In this document: one piece after another, positions 1 through 10,388 of the stretch
Layout: each line of letters starts with the position of its first letter
Numbering within the stretch: position 1 is the first letter of the stretch
NCBI RefSeq assembly: GCF_024054195.1
Contig: NZ_JAMXLB010000001.1
Span: 445,079-509,078, forward strand
Direction: 5' to 3'
DNA length: 64,000 nt
DNA from: Flavobacterium sp. NRK F7
GTDB lineage: Bacteria > Bacteroidota > Bacteroidia > Flavobacteriales > Flavobacteriaceae
Position numbers and translations under genes: made by a program
Notes under the pieces: model-generated
Databases searched by the model: none
Told to the model about the DNA's origin: nothing
The model's input: the letters and a program-made list of their open reading frames with translations, nothing else

Positions 1-27
1 TTTTTTTTGCCCCAAATTTTTTCAATT

Positions 28-62
28 AAAAAGGGGGATTAAAACCTTTAATCCCCCTTTTT
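28..62. terminator. Bidirectional intrinsic terminator
   Basis: A perfect stem (five A, five G, ATTAAA against its complement) closes on the three-base loop ACC, with T-rich flanks on both sides. It lies just downstream of the minus-strand superoxide dismutase gene and could also end a plus-strand gene left of the window. Bases 1-27 hold nothing else I can recognise. Confidence 0.85.
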
Positions 63-82
63 AATTGCTTGTTAAAAAAGCT

Positions 83-691
83 TTATTTTTCCATTGCAAA
101 TCTTCTGGTGACTTCAGTCCAGTTAATTACATTAAAGAATGCCTCAATATAATCAGGTCTTCTGTTTTGATAATTTAAATAGTAAGCATGTTCCCAAACA
201 TCAAGTCCTAAAATTGGAGTTCCTCCACAACCAATTCCTGGCATTAAAGGATTATCTTGATTCGCTGAACTACATACTTCTAATTTACCATCTTTGTCTA
301 CACACAACCATGCCCAACCCGATCCAAAACGAGTCGCTGCAGCTTTTGCAAATTCTGCTTTAAAAGCGTCAAATGAACCAAAAGCAGTATCGATAGCAAT
401 AGCTAAATCACCAGTTGGTTTTCCTCCACCATTAGGAGACATAACTGTCCAAAACAAACTGTGGTTGTAAAAACCACCACCGTTATTTCTAACAGCAGCG
501 TTATTCATATCTAAATTAATCAAAATATTTTCAATTGTTTTCCCTTCTAAATCAGTTCCTTCAATTGCATTATTAAGATTTGTAGTGTATCCATTATGAT
601 GCTTAGAGTGGTGTATTTCCATTGTTTTTGCATCAATATGTGGTTCTAATGCATCGTATGCATAAGGTAATTTCGGTAATTCGAATGCCAT
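83..691 (-). CDS. sodA: Superoxide dismutase (Mn/Fe type)
   Basis: A 202-residue cytoplasmic superoxide dismutase that turns superoxide into hydrogen peroxide and oxygen. The four metal ligands are in the expected places: H27, H77, D164 and H168 (the last two in the signature DVWEHAYY). Second-sphere features ([18 protein letters not shown] near 144-150) look more like the manganese enzymes, but metal choice in this family cannot be read from sequence with certainty and cambialistic use is possible. There is no signal peptide. The gene is monocistronic, with its own terminator, and diverges from the AddA-like gene. A TAnnTTTG box lies about 35 bp before the ATG. Confidence 0.95.
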   Translation of the reverse strand: MAFELPKLPYAYDALEPHIDAKTMEIHHSKHHNGYTTNLNNAIEGTDLEGKTIENILINLDMNNAAVRNNGGGFYNHSLFWTVMSPNGGGKPTGDLAIAIDTAFGSFDAFKAEFAKAAATRFGSGWAWLCVDKDGKLEVCSSANQDNPLMPGIGCGGTPILGLDVWEHAYYLNYQNRRPDYIEAFFNVINWTEVTRRFAMEK

Positions 692-726
692 AATATTATT
701 TTTTTTATAATTAGTATTAGTGAATT

Positions 727-748
727 CAAAGTTATAAATTTAACTTTG
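727..748. promoter_or_regulatory. Perfect inverted repeat made of two opposed -7 boxes (sod / addA)
   Basis: CAAAGTTA and TAACTTTG form perfect 8-bp arms around a 6-bp spacer. Each arm read outward is a consensus Bacteroidetes -7 element (TAACTTTG): the plus copy at 741-748 points to addA, the minus copy at 727-734 to sod. I see no clear TTG -33 element at 17-20 bp for either direction, so the symmetry could equally be an operator. Confidence 0.5.
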
Positions 749-800
749 GATTAAAAAATAGAAAGTAACTATACCTATATAATTAAGATAAATATAACAT

Positions 801-3800
801 TTGAAAAAAGCAGCGTTTACTTTATATGATGCATCTGCAGGATCAGGAAAAACCTACACTTTAACAAAAGAATACTTAAAAATTGTATTCCTTTCAAAAG
901 GTGATGAGGCCTATAAAAAAATTCTTGCTATTACTTTTACCAATAAAGCGGTAGAAGAAATGAAATCGCGCATTATAGACAGTTTACATGAATTTTCAAA
1001 AGACATTCCTTCTGTTAAAGCGGAAGCTTTTTTAAAAACGATAAGCATAGAAACTGGTTTATCTATTGCTACTGTAAAAGACAAATCAAAAGCCATTATC
1101 AAAAGCATTATTCATAATTATGCTGCTTTTGGAATTTCTACCATTGATAAATTTACACACAAAGTTATTCGGTCCTTTGCACAAGATTTAAATTTACCTC
1201 CTCATTTTGAAGTAAGCCTAGACACAGATACGCTCCTTCAGGAAGCTATTGATGTTTTAATTTCAAAAGTGGGAGAAGACGAGCAATTAACGAACCTGCT
1301 CATCGATTTTACAAAAGATAAAACGGATGAAGATAAGAATTGGGATATTTCCAACGAATTGTTTGAAATCTCAAAACTTTTAGTAAACGAGAACAATGCT
1401 AATGAAATTGATGCATTTCAAGAAAAGACTTTTGACGATTTTAAATACATTAAAACTATTTTAAAAGATAAAATTCAGTTTTACCAAGAGCAAAATAAAA
1501 TTTTGAGTGCTGCCGGTTTTGATATGTTAGCATCCAATCAAATTTCATTAGATTCATTTTCAAGAAAAACCTTTCCAAATCACTTAAGTAAAATTGGTGA
1601 AAACACCTTATCCATTAAAGACAATTACAAATACCAATCTTTTGATGACATTGCTATAAATAAAAATGCTAAAGATAGAGACCAAATTGAAGCAATCGCT
1701 TCTGATGTATTAAAAATAATAGAAGAAAGCTATCAAAACATCTCTAAAATAGCCTTTTACGAAGCCTTTTTACAAAATATTAATCCGCTTTCCCTACTAA
1801 ATTCCATCCATACGGAATTTAAAAAAATACAAGAAGAACAAAACATTTTATCGATTTCTGATTTTAATAAAATTATTTTCAACGAAATTCAGAATCAACC
1901 AGCTCCTTTTATTTATGAAAGATTAGGGGAAAAATACCGTCATTTTTTTATAGATGAATTCCAAGACACTTCTGTAATGCAATGGCAAAATTTAATTCCT
2001 TTAATAGACAATGCCTTATCCAGTGAAGATCATGGCGTCAAAGGAAGTTTAATGATTGTTGGTGATCCTAAACAATCTATTTACAGATGGAGAGGTGGAA
2101 AAGCAGAACAGTTTATTGAACTTAGTAAAGATCAAAACAACCCTTTTTCAAATAAAGACAAAGAAACCATCAAACTCGAAACCAATTATAGAAGTTATGA
2201 AGAGGTCATTCAATTCAATAATGATTTTTTTTCTTTTTTGTCTCAAAAATTTGAAAATGAAGATTATAAAAAATTGTATGCCGAGCATAGCTATCAAAAA
2301 TCCAATGCTAAAAAAGGAGGTTATGTAAACCTTTCTTTTATAGATGTTTCAGAGGATGATAGTTCCAACAATGATGACGAACAAGAATACTCATTAAAAA
2401 CAAAATTGTATCTAGAAAAAACCCTAGAAACCATTTATCAAGTCTTGCATGATAATTTTGAATACCGAGACATTGTTCTTCTGACCCGAAAAAAAATTGA
2501 CGGTGTCTATTTAGCAAATTATCTTACTGAGAAAAGCATTCCTATATTGTCTTCAGAAACTTTATTAATTCAAAATGCAACCGAAGTAAAATTAATTTTA
2601 GATGTTTTAAAGTATTTAAAAAACAATAAAGATCAAGAAGCAAAGGTAAGAATGCTCTATTATATAGCAACTTATAATCAAAATAAATTACCCATCCACG
2701 ATTTTATTGCAAGTACAAAAGATTTATCAGAAAACGCACTCGAAGCTTTTTTACAAACAATAAATATTGCTATTTCTTTTAAAAACTGTAAAAAGAAATC
2801 CCTTTATGAAGCGGTAGAAATTATTGTAGCCACATTTATTAAAGAAAAAGCGAATACTTCTTATGTACAATATTTTTTAGATTTGGTACTGGAACGTGAC
2901 CAAAAAACACAATCAAGTATATCCGACTTTATCTATTATTGGGACAAAGTAGGATATAAAAAAAGCATTCCTTCCCCTGAAGGCAATAATGCAATCCGAA
3001 TCATGACCATACACAAATCCAAAGGATTGGAGTTTCCAGTTGTAATTTACCCTTTTGCAGAAGAAAATTTTTCAGCCAATAGTAGAAATAAATTATGGAT
3101 AGATTTTGATGAAGAAGAAGCAATTGATTTCCCTAAAGCATTGGTAAATCAGAAAAAAGATGTTGCACTGTATGGCGACAAAGCAAATGATATCTATTTT
3201 GAAAAGACACAAGAAGAAATTTTAGACATCATTAATGTTTTGTATGTAGCTTTAACAAGAGCAGAAGAACAATTGTATGTCATTTCCAATCATCACATTT
3301 CGAAAACAGGATTACCAAACAACCTTTCATCTTATTTCATTGAATTCCTTCAACAAATAAATCTTTTTGAAGAAGGTAAATTAAATTATGATTTTGGAAA
3401 CTCAAAAAGAATTTCTTCCACACACTTCTTCACTGAAAACCAACAAAAAATCGAAGTTGTTATCGAAAAATTAAACAGTAGAAAAATTAAAATTGCTCAA
3501 AGAGAAGCTTTAATGTGGAATACAGACCAACAAAAAGCAATAGAATTTGGGAATCTACTTCATGAAATTTTATCTTATATTTCTACCAACTCAGACATCT
3601 CTAATGCGCTAACAAAAGCTATAGAAAACGGCTTGATTTTGAATTCGCAAAAAAATGATATCCAAACACAAATTCTACAAATTGTAAACCATCCACAATT
3701 GAAAGTCTTTTTTGATGGTGAAGGAATTGTTTTTAATGAACAAACCATTATAAAAAAAGGATATGGGAACGTAAAACCTGATAAAATTGTGGTAAAAGGA

Positions 3801-3959
3801 AAAAAAGCCTACCTTCTAGACTATAAAACGGGTCATCCAACTGATAAATACAAAAAGCAAATTAACGACTATGCTCAAATTATCGAAGAAATGAATTATG
3901 AAGTTGTAAAAAAAGTATTGGTTTACATTGGAGAAAAAATAGAAATAGTACTTTTGTAA
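801..3959 (+). CDS. addA: AddA-like UvrD/Rep superfamily helicase-nuclease
   Basis: A 1052-residue protein joining an SF1A helicase to a C-terminal PD-(D/E)XK nuclease, as in AddA of the AddAB double-strand-break resection complex. Walker A (ASAGSGKT) is at residues 11-18, the Walker B/DEFQDTS motif near 385, a [12 protein letters not shown] motif follows, and the helicase ends with a VALTRA-type motif. The nuclease core shows LLHEI, KPDKI and LLDYKTGHP near the C-terminus and looks intact. The start must be the TTG at 801: an in-frame TAA lies at 795-797 and no other start precedes Walker A. The AddB-like partner is at 6744, separated by kbl and an OmpA gene. Confidence 0.88.
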   Translation: MKKAAFTLYDASAGSGKTYTLTKEYLKIVFLSKGDEAYKKILAITFTNKAVEEMKSRIIDSLHEFSKDIPSVKAEAFLKTISIETGLSIATVKDKSKAIIKSIIHNYAAFGISTIDKFTHKVIRSFAQDLNLPPHFEVSLDTDTLLQEAIDVLISKVGEDEQLTNLLIDFTKDKTDEDKNWDISNELFEISKLLVNENNANEIDAFQEKTFDDFKYIKTILKDKIQFYQEQNKILSAAGFDMLASNQISLDSFSRKTFPNHLSKIGENTLSIKDNYKYQSFDDIAINKNAKDRDQIEAIASDVLKIIEESYQNISKIAFYEAFLQNINPLSLLNSIHTEFKKIQEEQNILSISDFNKIIFNEIQNQPAPFIYERLGEKYRHFFIDEFQDTSVMQWQNLIPLIDNALSSEDHGVKGSLMIVGDPKQSIYRWRGGKAEQFIELSKDQNNPFSNKDKETIKLETNYRSYEEVIQFNNDFFSFLSQKFENEDYKKLYAEHSYQKSNAKKGGYVNLSFIDVSEDDSSNNDDEQEYSLKTKLYLEKTLETIYQVLHDNFEYRDIVLLTRKKIDGVYLANYLTEKSIPILSSETLLIQNATEVKLILDVLKYLKNNKDQEAKVRMLYYIATYNQNKLPIHDFIASTKDLSENALEAFLQTINIAISFKNCKKKSLYEAVEIIVATFIKEKANTSYVQYFLDLVLERDQKTQSSISDFIYYWDKVGYKKSIPSPEGNNAIRIMTIHKSKGLEFPVVIYPFAEENFSANSRNKLWIDFDEEEAIDFPKALVNQKKDVALYGDKANDIYFEKTQEEILDIINVLYVALTRAEEQLYVISNHHISKTGLPNNLSSYFIEFLQQINLFEEGKLNYDFGNSKRISSTHFFTENQQKIEVVIEKLNSRKIKIAQREALMWNTDQQKAIEFGNLLHEILSYISTNSDISNALTKAIENGLILNSQKNDIQTQILQIVNHPQLKVFFDGEGIVFNEQTIIKKGYGNVKPDKIVVKGKKAYLLDYKTGHPTDKYKKQINDYAQIIEEMNYEVVKKVLVYIGEKIEIVLL

Positions 3960-3978
3960 TCTAACAAACCTTATAAAA

Positions 3979-5175
3979 ATGTACGGCAAAATACAACAAC
4001 ACTTACAAAACGAATTAAATTCCATACAAGAAAATGGACTATTTAAAAAGGAAAGAATTATTACGTCACCTCAAGGAGCAGAAATAAAAATTGCAACTGG
4101 AGAAACAGTTTTAAATTTCTGTGCTAACAATTATTTAGGTCTTTCTTCCCATCCTGAAGTAGTTCAAGCTGCTAAAGATGCTCTCGATTCTCATGGGTTT
4201 GGAATGTCATCGGTACGTTTTATTTGTGGTACTCAAGATATTCACAAAGAACTAGAGCAAAAAATAGCTCATTTTTATGGAACAGAAGATACCATATTGT
4301 ATGCGGCAGCTTTTGATGCAAACGGTGGTGTTTTTGAACCTTTATTAGGAGAAGAAGATTGTATTATTTCTGACAGTTTAAATCACGCTTCCATCATTGA
4401 CGGTGTTCGTTTGTGTAAAGCAGCTCGTTACCGCTACCAGAACAATGACATGGCAGATTTAGAAGCACAATTAATTAAAGCCAAAGAAGCAGGCCATCGT
4501 TTCAAATTGATTGTTACCGATGGCGTGTTTTCGATGGATGGATTAGTAGCTCCACTGGACAAAATTTGTGATTTAGCAGATCAATATGATGCCTTAGTAA
4601 TGGTAGACGAATGTCATGCCGCGGGTTTTATAGGCGCCACCGGAAAAGGAACACTAGAAGCCAAAAAGGTTATGGGTCGTGTAGATATTATTACTGGAAC
4701 TTTAGGAAAAGCTTTAGGTGGAGCTATGGGTGGATATACGACAGCTAAAAAAGAAATCATTGAAATACTGCGTCAAAGATCTAGACCATATCTCTTTTCA
4801 AACTCTTTAGCACCCTCCATCGTTGGAGCTTCCTTAAAAGTATTTGAATTATTAGAAAAAGACACTTCTTTAAGAGATACCTTAGAATGGAACACCAATT
4901 ATTTTAAAGAAGGAATTAAAAAAGCAGGTTTTGACATTATTGATGGTGATGCTGCAATTGTCCCAGTAATGCTATATGATGCAAAATTATCACAAATTAT
5001 GGCTGATGAATTGTTAAAAAAAGGGATTTATGTTATTGGATTCTTTTTTCCAGTTGTTCCAAAAGAAAAAGCACGAATCAGGGTACAACTCTCTGCTGCT
5101 CATACCAAAGAACATCTAGACAAAGCCATAAATGCTTTCATAGAAGTGGGTAAATCATTAAAAATAATAAGTTAA
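3979..5175 (+). CDS. kbl: Glycine C-acetyltransferase (2-amino-3-ketobutyrate CoA ligase)
   Basis: A 398-residue PLP-dependent alpha-oxoamine synthase that converts 2-amino-3-oxobutanoate plus CoA to glycine and acetyl-CoA in threonine breakdown. It resembles E. coli Kbl along its whole length ([15 protein letters not shown] N-terminus, [30 protein letters not shown]). The PLP lysine is K244 in GTLGKALGG, the same number as in E. coli. It begins 19 bp after addA on the same strand. No threonine dehydrogenase lies beside it, so it is apparently not in a tdh-kbl operon. Confidence 0.95.
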   Translation: MYGKIQQHLQNELNSIQENGLFKKERIITSPQGAEIKIATGETVLNFCANNYLGLSSHPEVVQAAKDALDSHGFGMSSVRFICGTQDIHKELEQKIAHFYGTEDTILYAAAFDANGGVFEPLLGEEDCIISDSLNHASIIDGVRLCKAARYRYQNNDMADLEAQLIKAKEAGHRFKLIVTDGVFSMDGLVAPLDKICDLADQYDALVMVDECHAAGFIGATGKGTLEAKKVMGRVDIITGTLGKALGGAMGGYTTAKKEIIEILRQRSRPYLFSNSLAPSIVGASLKVFELLEKDTSLRDTLEWNTNYFKEGIKKAGFDIIDGDAAIVPVMLYDAKLSQIMADELLKKGIYVIGFFFPVVPKEKARIRVQLSAAHTKEHLDKAINAFIEVGKSLKIIS

Positions 5176-5210
5176 AAAGTAAATACCCCTTACTTTTTTT
5201 AACAAAACTT

Positions 5211-5239
5211 TTTGTATTTAAAAAAAAATAGTATTTTTG
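5211..5239 (+). promoter_or_regulatory. Bacteroidetes-type promoter of the OmpA-family gene
   Basis: A TTTG -33 element at 5211-5214 is followed after 17 bp by the consensus -7 element TATTTTTG at 5232-5239, 37 bp before the ATG. This is one of the best promoter matches in the window and fits a highly expressed outer-membrane protein. Confidence 0.75.
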
Positions 5240-5276
5240 TTCTAATTATAACGCATTGTAATTTAATTAATAAAGT

Positions 5277-6680
5277 ATGAAACATCTAAACAAATTATTT
5301 GCTGCTGGTTTATTGCTTGCTGGTTTATCAACACAAGCTCAGAACGGTGACAATCCATGGGCTGTGTCCTTTGGAGTAAACGCGGTTGATACCAAGGTAA
5401 GTGCCGAAGGTAATTCTAGCCCACAATTCATCCAATTAATCAACGCTGATGACAATTGGAACATTTTACCATCTGTATCTTATTTAAACGTATCTAGATA
5501 TGTAGGAGATGGATTTTCTATCGGTTTAACAGGATCTGTTAATAAAATTGACAAATGGTTAGAAAGAGTACCTGGAACTGAAAGCACTGATGCTGTTTTA
5601 AATCCTGGTGACTTATCTTATTATGCAGTAGATGCTGTTATTAAATATAGTTTTCAAGATTTAATCAAATCTACTTGGTTAGACCCTTCTATCAACGTAG
5701 GTGGTGGTTATAACTTCTTTGGTGATGCATCTGCAGGTACTGTTAATGGAGGTTTAGGATTAACTTTTTGGTTCACTGAAAATGTTGGTCTTCAATTACA
5801 ATCTGTTTACAAACATTCATTTGACGAAAACAGAGTAGCTGATGCTGATGTACCAACTCATATTCAACATTTTGCAGGTCTTTCTTTCAAATTTGGAGGT
5901 AAAGATACTGACGGTGATGGTGTTTATGACAAAGATGATGCTTGTCCAGAAGTAGCTGGTTTAAAAGCTTTAAACGGATGTCCTGATACTGATAAAGACG
6001 GTATTGCTGATAAAGATGATGCTTGTCCAGAATTAGCTGGTACTCCAGAAAACAATGGTTGTCCTGATACTGACGGTGACGGAATTATCGATCCAGAAGA
6101 TGCTTGTCCAGAAGTAGCTGGTACAAAAATCATGAAAGGTTGTCCAGATGCTGACGGTGACGGTGTTGCTGATAAAGATGATGAGTGTCCTACTGTTAAA
6201 GGAGATAGAGCTAACAAAGGTTGTCCATGGCCTGATGGTGATGGTGACGGTGTATTCGATAAAGATGACGCTTGTCCTGAAGTAGCTGGTACTGTAGCTA
6301 ACAACGGTTGTCCTGAAGTTTCTGATGAAGCTGTTAAAAAATTAAATGATTATGCTAAAACTATTTTATTTAATTCAGGTAAATCTACTTTCCAAAAACA
6401 AACTTACCCAGTTTTAGAAGCAATCACTGCTATCTTAAAAGAGTATCCAAATTCTAAATTCTCAATTGAAGGTCATACAGATTCTGATGGTGCTGAAGAA
6501 GCAAACCAAGTATTATCTACTTCAAGAGCGGAAGCTGTTAAAGCTTACTTAATTGAAAATGGAATTGATGCTACTAGATTAAGTGCTACTGGATTTGGAG
6601 AGAAATTCCCAATTGATACAAACAAAACTTCTAAAGGTAAAGCTAACAATAGAAGAGTTGAAGTGAAATTAGTAAAATAA
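5277..6680 (+). CDS. OmpA-family outer-membrane protein with thrombospondin type 3 repeats
   Basis: A 467-residue secreted protein. It has a signal peptide ending near AQA/Q22, an N-terminal region of about 185 residues that probably forms a beta-barrel (many alternating aromatic/glycine strands), five calcium-binding thrombospondin type 3 repeats of the DxDGDGxxDxxDxCP type at roughly residues 210-345, and a C-terminal OmpA/MotB peptidoglycan-binding domain ([22 protein letters not shown]). It probably anchors the outer membrane to peptidoglycan. It has its own promoter and terminator although it sits between the two Add genes. The repeats are also visible at DNA level as units of about 81 bp. 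Confidence 0.92.
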   Translation: MKHLNKLFAAGLLLAGLSTQAQNGDNPWAVSFGVNAVDTKVSAEGNSSPQFIQLINADDNWNILPSVSYLNVSRYVGDGFSIGLTGSVNKIDKWLERVPGTESTDAVLNPGDLSYYAVDAVIKYSFQDLIKSTWLDPSINVGGGYNFFGDASAGTVNGGLGLTFWFTENVGLQLQSVYKHSFDENRVADADVPTHIQHFAGLSFKFGGKDTDGDGVYDKDDACPEVAGLKALNGCPDTDKDGIADKDDACPELAGTPENNGCPDTDGDGIIDPEDACPEVAGTKIMKGCPDADGDGVADKDDECPTVKGDRANKGCPWPDGDGDGVFDKDDACPEVAGTVANNGCPEVSDEAVKKLNDYAKTILFNSGKSTFQKQTYPVLEAITAILKEYPNSKFSIEGHTDSDGAEEANQVLSTSRAEAVKAYLIENGIDATRLSATGFGEKFPIDTNKTSKGKANNRRVEVKLVK

Positions 6681-6700
6681 TTTCCAAATAAAATAAAATT

Positions 6701-6732
6701 AAAACGCTCCAAATAATCGGAGCGTTTTTTTT
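6701..6732 (+). terminator. Intrinsic terminator of the OmpA-family gene
   Basis: Stem AAAACGCTCC / GGAGCGTTTT around an 8-base loop, followed by a T run. It ends only 12 bp before the ATG of the AddB-like gene, so that gene needs readthrough or a promoter hidden in or before the hairpin. Confidence 0.85.
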
Positions 6733-6743
6733 ATTTTTATACT

Positions 6744-9530
6744 ATGAATGATACTTTTCTAGATAAACTTTCAAAACACATTCTTGCACAATATAAAGAT
6801 CATTTGCAAGAGATTATTATCGTTTTACCTAACAAAAGAGCTAAAGTTTTTTTATTAGATGCTCTACATAATCACACCAATCAAACTATTTTTGCACCGC
6901 AAATAATCAGCATTGAAGATCTTATTCAGGAAATTTCTGGCATCAGGTCAATTGATGCAATAGAAATACTTTTTGAGTTTTATGATATATATACTAAGAT
7001 AACTCCTTTAGAAGAAGTACAACCTTTTACTACTTTTTCAAATTGGGCCAAAACTTTGTTGCAAGATTTTAACGAAATAGATCGCTATCTATTAGACCCA
7101 AATTTTGTCTTTTCTTACTTAAAAGATATTGAAGCGCTTAAAAGATGGGATTTACAACCCAAAGACACCACTTCTTTAATTGATAATAATTTACTCTTTT
7201 GGAAGAAAATTCCTGAATACTATACTTCTTTATACACCCATCTAAAAAATAAAAAATGCGGCTATCAAGGCTTAATCTATAGAGAATCTATTGCGCTTTT
7301 AAAAGATTATTCCAATAAAATAAATAATAAAAAATTAATCTTTGCCGGTTTTAATGCCCTTAACCAAGCTGAAGAAAAAATAATTTTGCATCTAATTTCT
7401 AATGAGCAAGCTTCTATCTATTGGGATATTGATGCTCATTTTATCAGCAATCCTTATCATGATGCCGGATTGTTCATTAGACGTTTTAAAAATCAATGGA
7501 AAAATTATGTAACGCAACCTTTCGAATGGATTTCTGAAGATTTTCAACAAGAAAAAAACATCCAAATAATTGGCACACCTAAAACTATTGGTCAAGCTAA
7601 AATAACTGGAAAAATAGTAGAAGAAATAATTTCAATTGATTCTAATTCCACTAAAACTGCAATCATTTTAGGAGATGAAAATTTACTTATACCTATATTA
7701 TATGCGCTACCAAATTCAGTTAACGCATTGAATATAACCATGGGCTATTCAGGAAAAAATAACCCCGCTCAGTTATTAATCAGTAAATTATTCAAACTTC
7801 ACACCAATGCAGTTAATAGAAATGCATCACATTACACCTTATATTATAAAGAAGTTTTAGAAATTCTAAATCATCCCTTAGTAGAACCTTACCTTCAAGT
7901 AGACGAACTTATCCAAACCATACACAATAATAATTTTACTTTTTTCTCAATAGAAACCTTGTTTCGCCTCAAAGAAGAAAAATACCCTAATCAAAAGAAT
8001 ACTTTTTTTGATTTGATATTCTTAAAATGGGAAAATGACCCAATTAGTATATTGAATAGAATAAGCAACATATTAGTAAGCATTAAATCCTTTTTAAATA
8101 ATGAAAATGAAGAAGAAAAAATAAGCAAAACATTTGTTTATGCACTTTATAAAGTTATCAATCAATTGATAAATTATTGTGATAAACATGCCAATAAAAT
8201 CAATGACACTGAAACTTTGTATGATATTTACAAACAAATTATTGATTTAGCAGAAGTTTCTTTTGAAGGAGAACCCTTAACCGGTTTGCAAATAATGGGC
8301 GTACTTGAAAGTAGAGTATTGGATTTTGAAAACATAATCATTACCTCAGTAAATGAAGGAAAATTTCCTTCTGGAAAATCTCAAAATTCTTTTATTCCTT
8401 ATGATGTAAAACGAGAATTAGGTCTTCCAACTTATAAAGAAAAAGATGCAATTTACAGTTACCATTTCTATCATCTTTTGCATCGTGCTAAAAACATTTA
8501 TCTATTATATAATTCAGACAATGAAGGCATAGATGCAGGTGAAAAAAGTAGATTTATAACGCAATTAGAAATCGAAAAGCAACCCAAACATATCCTGTCT
8601 CACAAAATTTACAATGCTGTTTTACCTGAAAAAGCATATAACGCTGTACAAGTTCCCAAATCGGATTTACTCATGGAGCGGTTACAAGAAATTGCAACTG
8701 AAAAAGGGTTTTCACCTTCTTCCCTTACATCATACATACGCAACCCTATACAGTTTTATTTTCAAAGAGTATTACGCATTAATGAGATGGATGAAGTGGA
8801 AGAAAACATAGCAGTAAACACCTTAGGAACTATTATTCATGAGGTATTAGAAGTTTTATATTATCCTTATTTAAACAAATACTTGTCTATTAAAGATATT
8901 GAAGAAATGCTTTTAAAGATTGATGCAATTACTTTAGAAAAATTTAAATTGGTGTACAAAGAAGGAGAAATCAAAAAAGGGAAAAATTTATTAGCCTTTG
9001 AAGTAGCGAAAAGAAATATCTACAACTTTTTACAAGTAGAAAAAAACACTGTTGAAGCTGGAGAAGCTGTTAAAATAATTGCACTAGAAGAAAAAATTGA
9101 AACCTTACTTGAAGATGAAAGACTTCCTTATCCTATTAAAATTGCTGGTAATGTAGATCGAATAGAACTTAGAGGAAATGTGATTCGAATTATTGATTAT
9201 AAAACAGGAAAAGTTGATGGAAATGCGTTGAAAATAAATGATTTTGAAGCTTTGACTTCAGATATAAAAAATGAAAAAATAATTCAACTACTTTGTTATG
9301 CTCTAATGTTTAGAAATAAACCTGAATATGATTCCTACCCAATTGAAGCTGGTATCATTTCATTTAAAAATATGAAAGCGGGTTTCATGCCTTTTGGCTT
9401 AGGAAAAGGAAGAGGAGTAATTCCTCAAACTATGATTACAAATGAAATGTTAGAAGCATTTAAAACTGAAATCATTTCTTTAATTTTAGAAATACTCAAT
9501 CAACAAAAACCTTTGAAGGAATCTATCTAG
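6744..9530 (+). CDS. addB: AddB-like PD-(D/E)XK nuclease, partner of AddA
   Basis: A 928-residue protein with the layout of AddB/RexB: a helicase-like N-terminal part and a C-terminal RecB-type nuclease (GTIIHEVLEVLYY near 692, then GNVDRIELRG and RIIDYKTGK near 810-830). It should supply the second nuclease in recombinational repair with the AddA-like protein. No Walker A P-loop is visible at the N-terminus (EIIIVLPNKRAK occupies its place). The four cysteines that hold the 4Fe-4S cluster in Bacillus AddB are missing: where the family has a cysteine before PF, this protein has SYIRNPIQFYF, and it has only three cysteines overall. It therefore seems a non-ATPase, cluster-free AddB. The stop overlaps the convergent hydrolase by 4 bp. 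Confidence 0.78.
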   Translation: MNDTFLDKLSKHILAQYKDHLQEIIIVLPNKRAKVFLLDALHNHTNQTIFAPQIISIEDLIQEISGIRSIDAIEILFEFYDIYTKITPLEEVQPFTTFSNWAKTLLQDFNEIDRYLLDPNFVFSYLKDIEALKRWDLQPKDTTSLIDNNLLFWKKIPEYYTSLYTHLKNKKCGYQGLIYRESIALLKDYSNKINNKKLIFAGFNALNQAEEKIILHLISNEQASIYWDIDAHFISNPYHDAGLFIRRFKNQWKNYVTQPFEWISEDFQQEKNIQIIGTPKTIGQAKITGKIVEEIISIDSNSTKTAIILGDENLLIPILYALPNSVNALNITMGYSGKNNPAQLLISKLFKLHTNAVNRNASHYTLYYKEVLEILNHPLVEPYLQVDELIQTIHNNNFTFFSIETLFRLKEEKYPNQKNTFFDLIFLKWENDPISILNRISNILVSIKSFLNNENEEEKISKTFVYALYKVINQLINYCDKHANKINDTETLYDIYKQIIDLAEVSFEGEPLTGLQIMGVLESRVLDFENIIITSVNEGKFPSGKSQNSFIPYDVKRELGLPTYKEKDAIYSYHFYHLLHRAKNIYLLYNSDNEGIDAGEKSRFITQLEIEKQPKHILSHKIYNAVLPEKAYNAVQVPKSDLLMERLQEIATEKGFSPSSLTSYIRNPIQFYFQRVLRINEMDEVEENIAVNTLGTIIHEVLEVLYYPYLNKYLSIKDIEEMLLKIDAITLEKFKLVYKEGEIKKGKNLLAFEVAKRNIYNFLQVEKNTVEAGEAVKIIALEEKIETLLEDERLPYPIKIAGNVDRIELRGNVIRIIDYKTGKVDGNALKINDFEALTSDIKNEKIIQLLCYALMFRNKPEYDSYPIEAGIISFKNMKAGFMPFGLGKGRGVIPQTMITNEMLEAFKTEIISLILEILNQQKPLKESI

Positions 9531-10309
9531 CATTTTTTCAAAAAAGATAAGAATTCCTTTTCTAGTTCTTGAACGTTTTCAAAATGACTCATATGTCCGC
9601 CATTAAATGTGACGAATACTACATTCGTACCTGCAACTTGTACTTTATTTTCTTCATAATTTAAAACAGGATCTTTTTTGCCTAATAGTAACATTTTAGG
9701 ATATGAAGTAGTATGTAACAGTAATTCTCTACCCTTTCTAACTTTCATTCCTTCTTGAGCTGCTATGATACCTTGTAAGGGCGTTTGCAAGGCTTCTTTC
9801 TTTGCCCATTCAATTTCTTTTCTAAGTTTCTCTCTATTTGCTTCACTAAATAAATTAGCAACAGACATACTAATGGCGTTTTTATAATTTTGCTTTACTG
9901 CCAAGATAGCCCTATCTCTATTCGCTTTACGTTCTACACTATCTTCTTTGGCAGTCGAATTCATTAAAACAAGCCCTGCTATCCCTTCTGGATATAATTC
10001 GGCAAAAGCCAATGCGACATAACCTCCCATAGAATGCCCCATAACAACGACTTTCTCCAATTGAAGAAAATGAAGAATATGGTGTACTGCATCGGCCATG
10101 TCTTCCATGGTGTGAACATAGCCAATACATTCCGTTTCACCATGACCTAATAAATCAATACACACCACTCTATATTTAGGAAGCAATACAGGAACTAAAT
10201 TATGCCACATTTTACTGTTTTCTAAAAACCCATGCAACAAAACAACAGCTAAACCTTCTCCTTCATCGGAATACGCAAGTGTACTATTTTTAAAATTGAG
10301 ATGCTTCAT
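9527..10309 (-). CDS. Alpha/beta-fold hydrolase
   Basis: A 260-residue single-domain alpha/beta hydrolase. It has the oxyanion-hole segment LLHGFLE (24-30), nucleophile elbow GHSMGG with S93, acid D213 in LLLGKKDP and H239 in NGGHMSH, so the catalytic triad is complete. It has no signal peptide and is probably cytosolic. The substrate cannot be read from the sequence; esterases, lactonases and haloperoxidase-like members all share this core. The gene converges on addB with a 4-bp overlap and diverges from the WYL regulator 79 bp away. The -7 box TATTTTTG (complement of 10315-10322) is 5 nt from the ATG, suggesting a leaderless mRNA. Confidence 0.85.
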   Translation of the reverse strand: MKHLNFKNSTLAYSDEGEGLAVVLLHGFLENSKMWHNLVPVLLPKYRVVCIDLLGHGETECIGYVHTMEDMADAVHHILHFLQLEKVVVMGHSMGGYVALAFAELYPEGIAGLVLMNSTAKEDSVERKANRDRAILAVKQNYKNAISMSVANLFSEANREKLRKEIEWAKKEALQTPLQGIIAAQEGMKVRKGRELLLHTTSYPKMLLLGKKDPVLNYEENKVQVAGTNVVFVTFNGGHMSHFENVQELEKEFLSFLKKC

Positions 10310-10364
10310 AAGTGCAAAAATAGAATTTCAAAAGGAATACTAGAACTAATTTCTTTTAAATACT

Positions 10365-10372
10365 TACTTTTG
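10365..10372 (+). promoter_or_regulatory. -7 box (TACTTTTG) of the WYL regulator gene
   Basis: A consensus TAnnTTTG element 16 bp upstream of the ATG at 10389. The 79-bp divergent region also holds the opposite-facing box of the hydrolase gene at 10315-10322, so a regulator bound here could act on both genes. Confidence 0.5.
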
Positions 10373-10388
10373 AAAAAAGGATTTCTTT

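Noticed and set aside
5924..6304. A 126-codon minus-strand open frame rich in Ser, Pro and Gly
   Set aside because: It is the antisense shadow of the calcium-binding repeats and repeats with the same period.
5900..6310. Regular repeats of about 81 bp resembling an array
   Set aside because: They encode in-frame thrombospondin type 3 repeats of the OmpA-family protein; there are no spacers as in CRISPR and the unit is a multiple of three.
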